Shown here in pieces: positions 62,776 to 64,000 of a stretch of DNA of 64,000 bases (its first letter is position 1; the number at the start of each line of letters is the position of its first letter). The translations under genes were made by a program, and so were the position numbers. The notes below the pieces were generated by a model. It saw nothing but the letters and a program-made list of their open reading frames with translations. It had not been told where the DNA came from and ran no database searches. Source of the DNA: Acanthaster planci (Eukaryota; Echinodermata; Asteroidea; Valvatida; Acanthasteridae); the NCBI RefSeq assembly GCF_001949145.1, contig NW_019091361.1, forward strand, positions 3,095,564-3,159,563, read 5' to 3'.

Positions 62776-64000
62776 TGGAAAACCTTGAGATGGTTTCCAA
62801 AATGCTCTGAATCCAAGGTAAAACGATCAATGTGAATTGTTTGATGTGGAAAATAAAATGCAGGGAACACATCTTGCCAAATAGTAGTAAATATTGAAAA
62901 CCATCGAATTCTACGGGGAAAGATAAAGTTTCCTTAACATCTGTTCAGTTTGTAGGCATTTTCGATCAATATCTAATTGGGTACGAACTTAGCAGTATAT
63001 TATTTCGAACTCTAACAACCAAAACCTCTTTGACAATAGAAACACTGTTTTTTGTCGGAAGATGCTTCGCTTCTTTTCAATTTCCGTGTTTCTATAGCGC
63101 TTCATCATGGTCAGCCATCTTGTTTTGCTACTACTGTAACCAAATTGAAGCTGCAAGAAAAAAACGGTTTGTTTCCTTTTATTAGTATCAGATTTTGTTA
63201 GTTTTGTCATTTGCTATATACCTAGTCATGTCGGGGCAAGGCAAAACAGCGATGTATCTTGGAACGATTTGGGCTGATTTTTGCAGATCCCGACTATTTG
63301 CTGTCGCTAAAGGGGTATCCTGGCTGGGAACTGCTTGCCTTTAATAAACACCTGGGCATATAGTTTGTTTGCCTCATCGAGCACTATTGGATAGCCCTAT
63401 CGTTCAGAGACATAATACAGGTAAAATTTTCCGAGACACCTTGCAAGGGGATTCTGAAACACTGCACAAACATGAAAACAGAAAACATTGATTTCTTCCC
63501 TTCGGCGCATGCGAATGTGTCTCATTTTAGCTCTCTGCTGCGTCGTGCGAGCCCAGCTGTAATTGCTTTCCGGGCGAGAGCGCGTTGATGTTGCACGTAG
63601 CCTGATTGAATTCGCTGTCTGAAGTGTCCTGCAAATTAGTAGCAATTTCCTGTATTTTCTTAGCCCGCAGGAGCGCCGTATTGCGCGCTTCGAGGGCTTC
63701 GGTGCCTTGGGACGCCTTGCGACTCATGCATGCGGCGTCGTGTTGGGATCAGAAGTGTGTTTTTGTGTTGTATGATGTTAAAAAAAATATCTGCTCGCCG
63801 TTTGCACACTTTCTTGGTGCGTACTAGCTTTTCCCCTTCGTCATTTGGCGCTCGTGAAGCGGAAACGGCCGTGTGGATTCGACGTTGGCTAAGCTTCCGA
63901 ATGTGAACAGAGCGTGTGGACTGAAAGATCACGTTTCACATCGCAAGACTTTGGAACAGCATGAGTGATGTAGACTGCCAGTGGCCATGTTTCATTGCGT

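Larger units (their letters stand above)
46308..64000 (+). other. Intron 2 of the SK channel gene, running off the window
   Basis: Begins with GTGAGT directly after the YHAREIQ codons. No continuation of the channel (S3 onward) is visible through position 64000, so the intron is at least 17.7 kb unless an exon is hidden in the assembly gap at 53917-54536. This is the most repeat-rich part of the window. The longest open frames (49399-49788 minus and 50275-50676 plus) show no recognisable domain or splice-supported context, and I do not call them genes. Confidence 0.75.

Noticed and set aside
1-64000. CRISPR array, operon or phage/defence system
   Set aside because: No regularly spaced direct repeats with unique spacers, no clustered bacterial-type genes; the window is eukaryotic with spliced exons.

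Overview
This window looks like a piece of an invertebrate animal genome, possibly a lancelet-type or hemichordate-type deuterostome. The assignment rests on moderate AT-richness, very long introns, exon-sized coding islands with GT/AG borders, many short inverted-repeat (MITE-like) elements, a Penelope-like retroelement remnant and frequent TACATGTA words. The phylum is inferred, not proven. Nothing bacterial is present: no operons, no CRISPR array, and no long intact ORFs outside one exon.

Only one cellular gene can be supported. It is the 5' part of a small-conductance calcium-activated potassium channel (SK/KCNN family) on the + strand. Exon 1 (33132-33974) encodes a long hydrophilic N-terminus, the conserved pre-S1 segment and S1. 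Exon 2 (46212-46307) is exactly 32 codons and encodes the S1-S2 linker start, S2 and the YHAREIQ motif. The two join in phase 0 across a 12.2-kb intron. The S3-S6 region, the pore and the calmodulin-binding domain are not visible. They should lie beyond the right edge, with a small chance that an exon sits in the 620-N assembly gap. A CpG-rich stretch just upstream of exon 1 probably holds the promoter and 5' UTR.

The rest is non-coding. From 1 to about 32.2 kb there is intergenic or upstream sequence with fold-back elements (7152-7323, 7513-7823, 8443-8600, 12841-12906, 18701-18813), a tRNA-like SINE piece (about 7921-8042), a MITE copy (10376-10564), and a Penelope-like GIY-YIG endonuclease relic with a hammerhead-ribozyme-like core on its stop codon (19298-19680), bracketed by inverted repeats. 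Intron 1 holds one member of a repeat family also seen at 30990-31153. Intron 2 (46308 to the right edge) is the most repeat-dense region, with at least seven elements, two of them paired with elements upstream of the gene.

I looked for a new multi-gene system and did not find one. The most interesting observations are the SK channel split, the PLE relic with its ribozyme-like motif, several unclassified TIR families present in two copies, and a repeat copy interrupted by the assembly gap.
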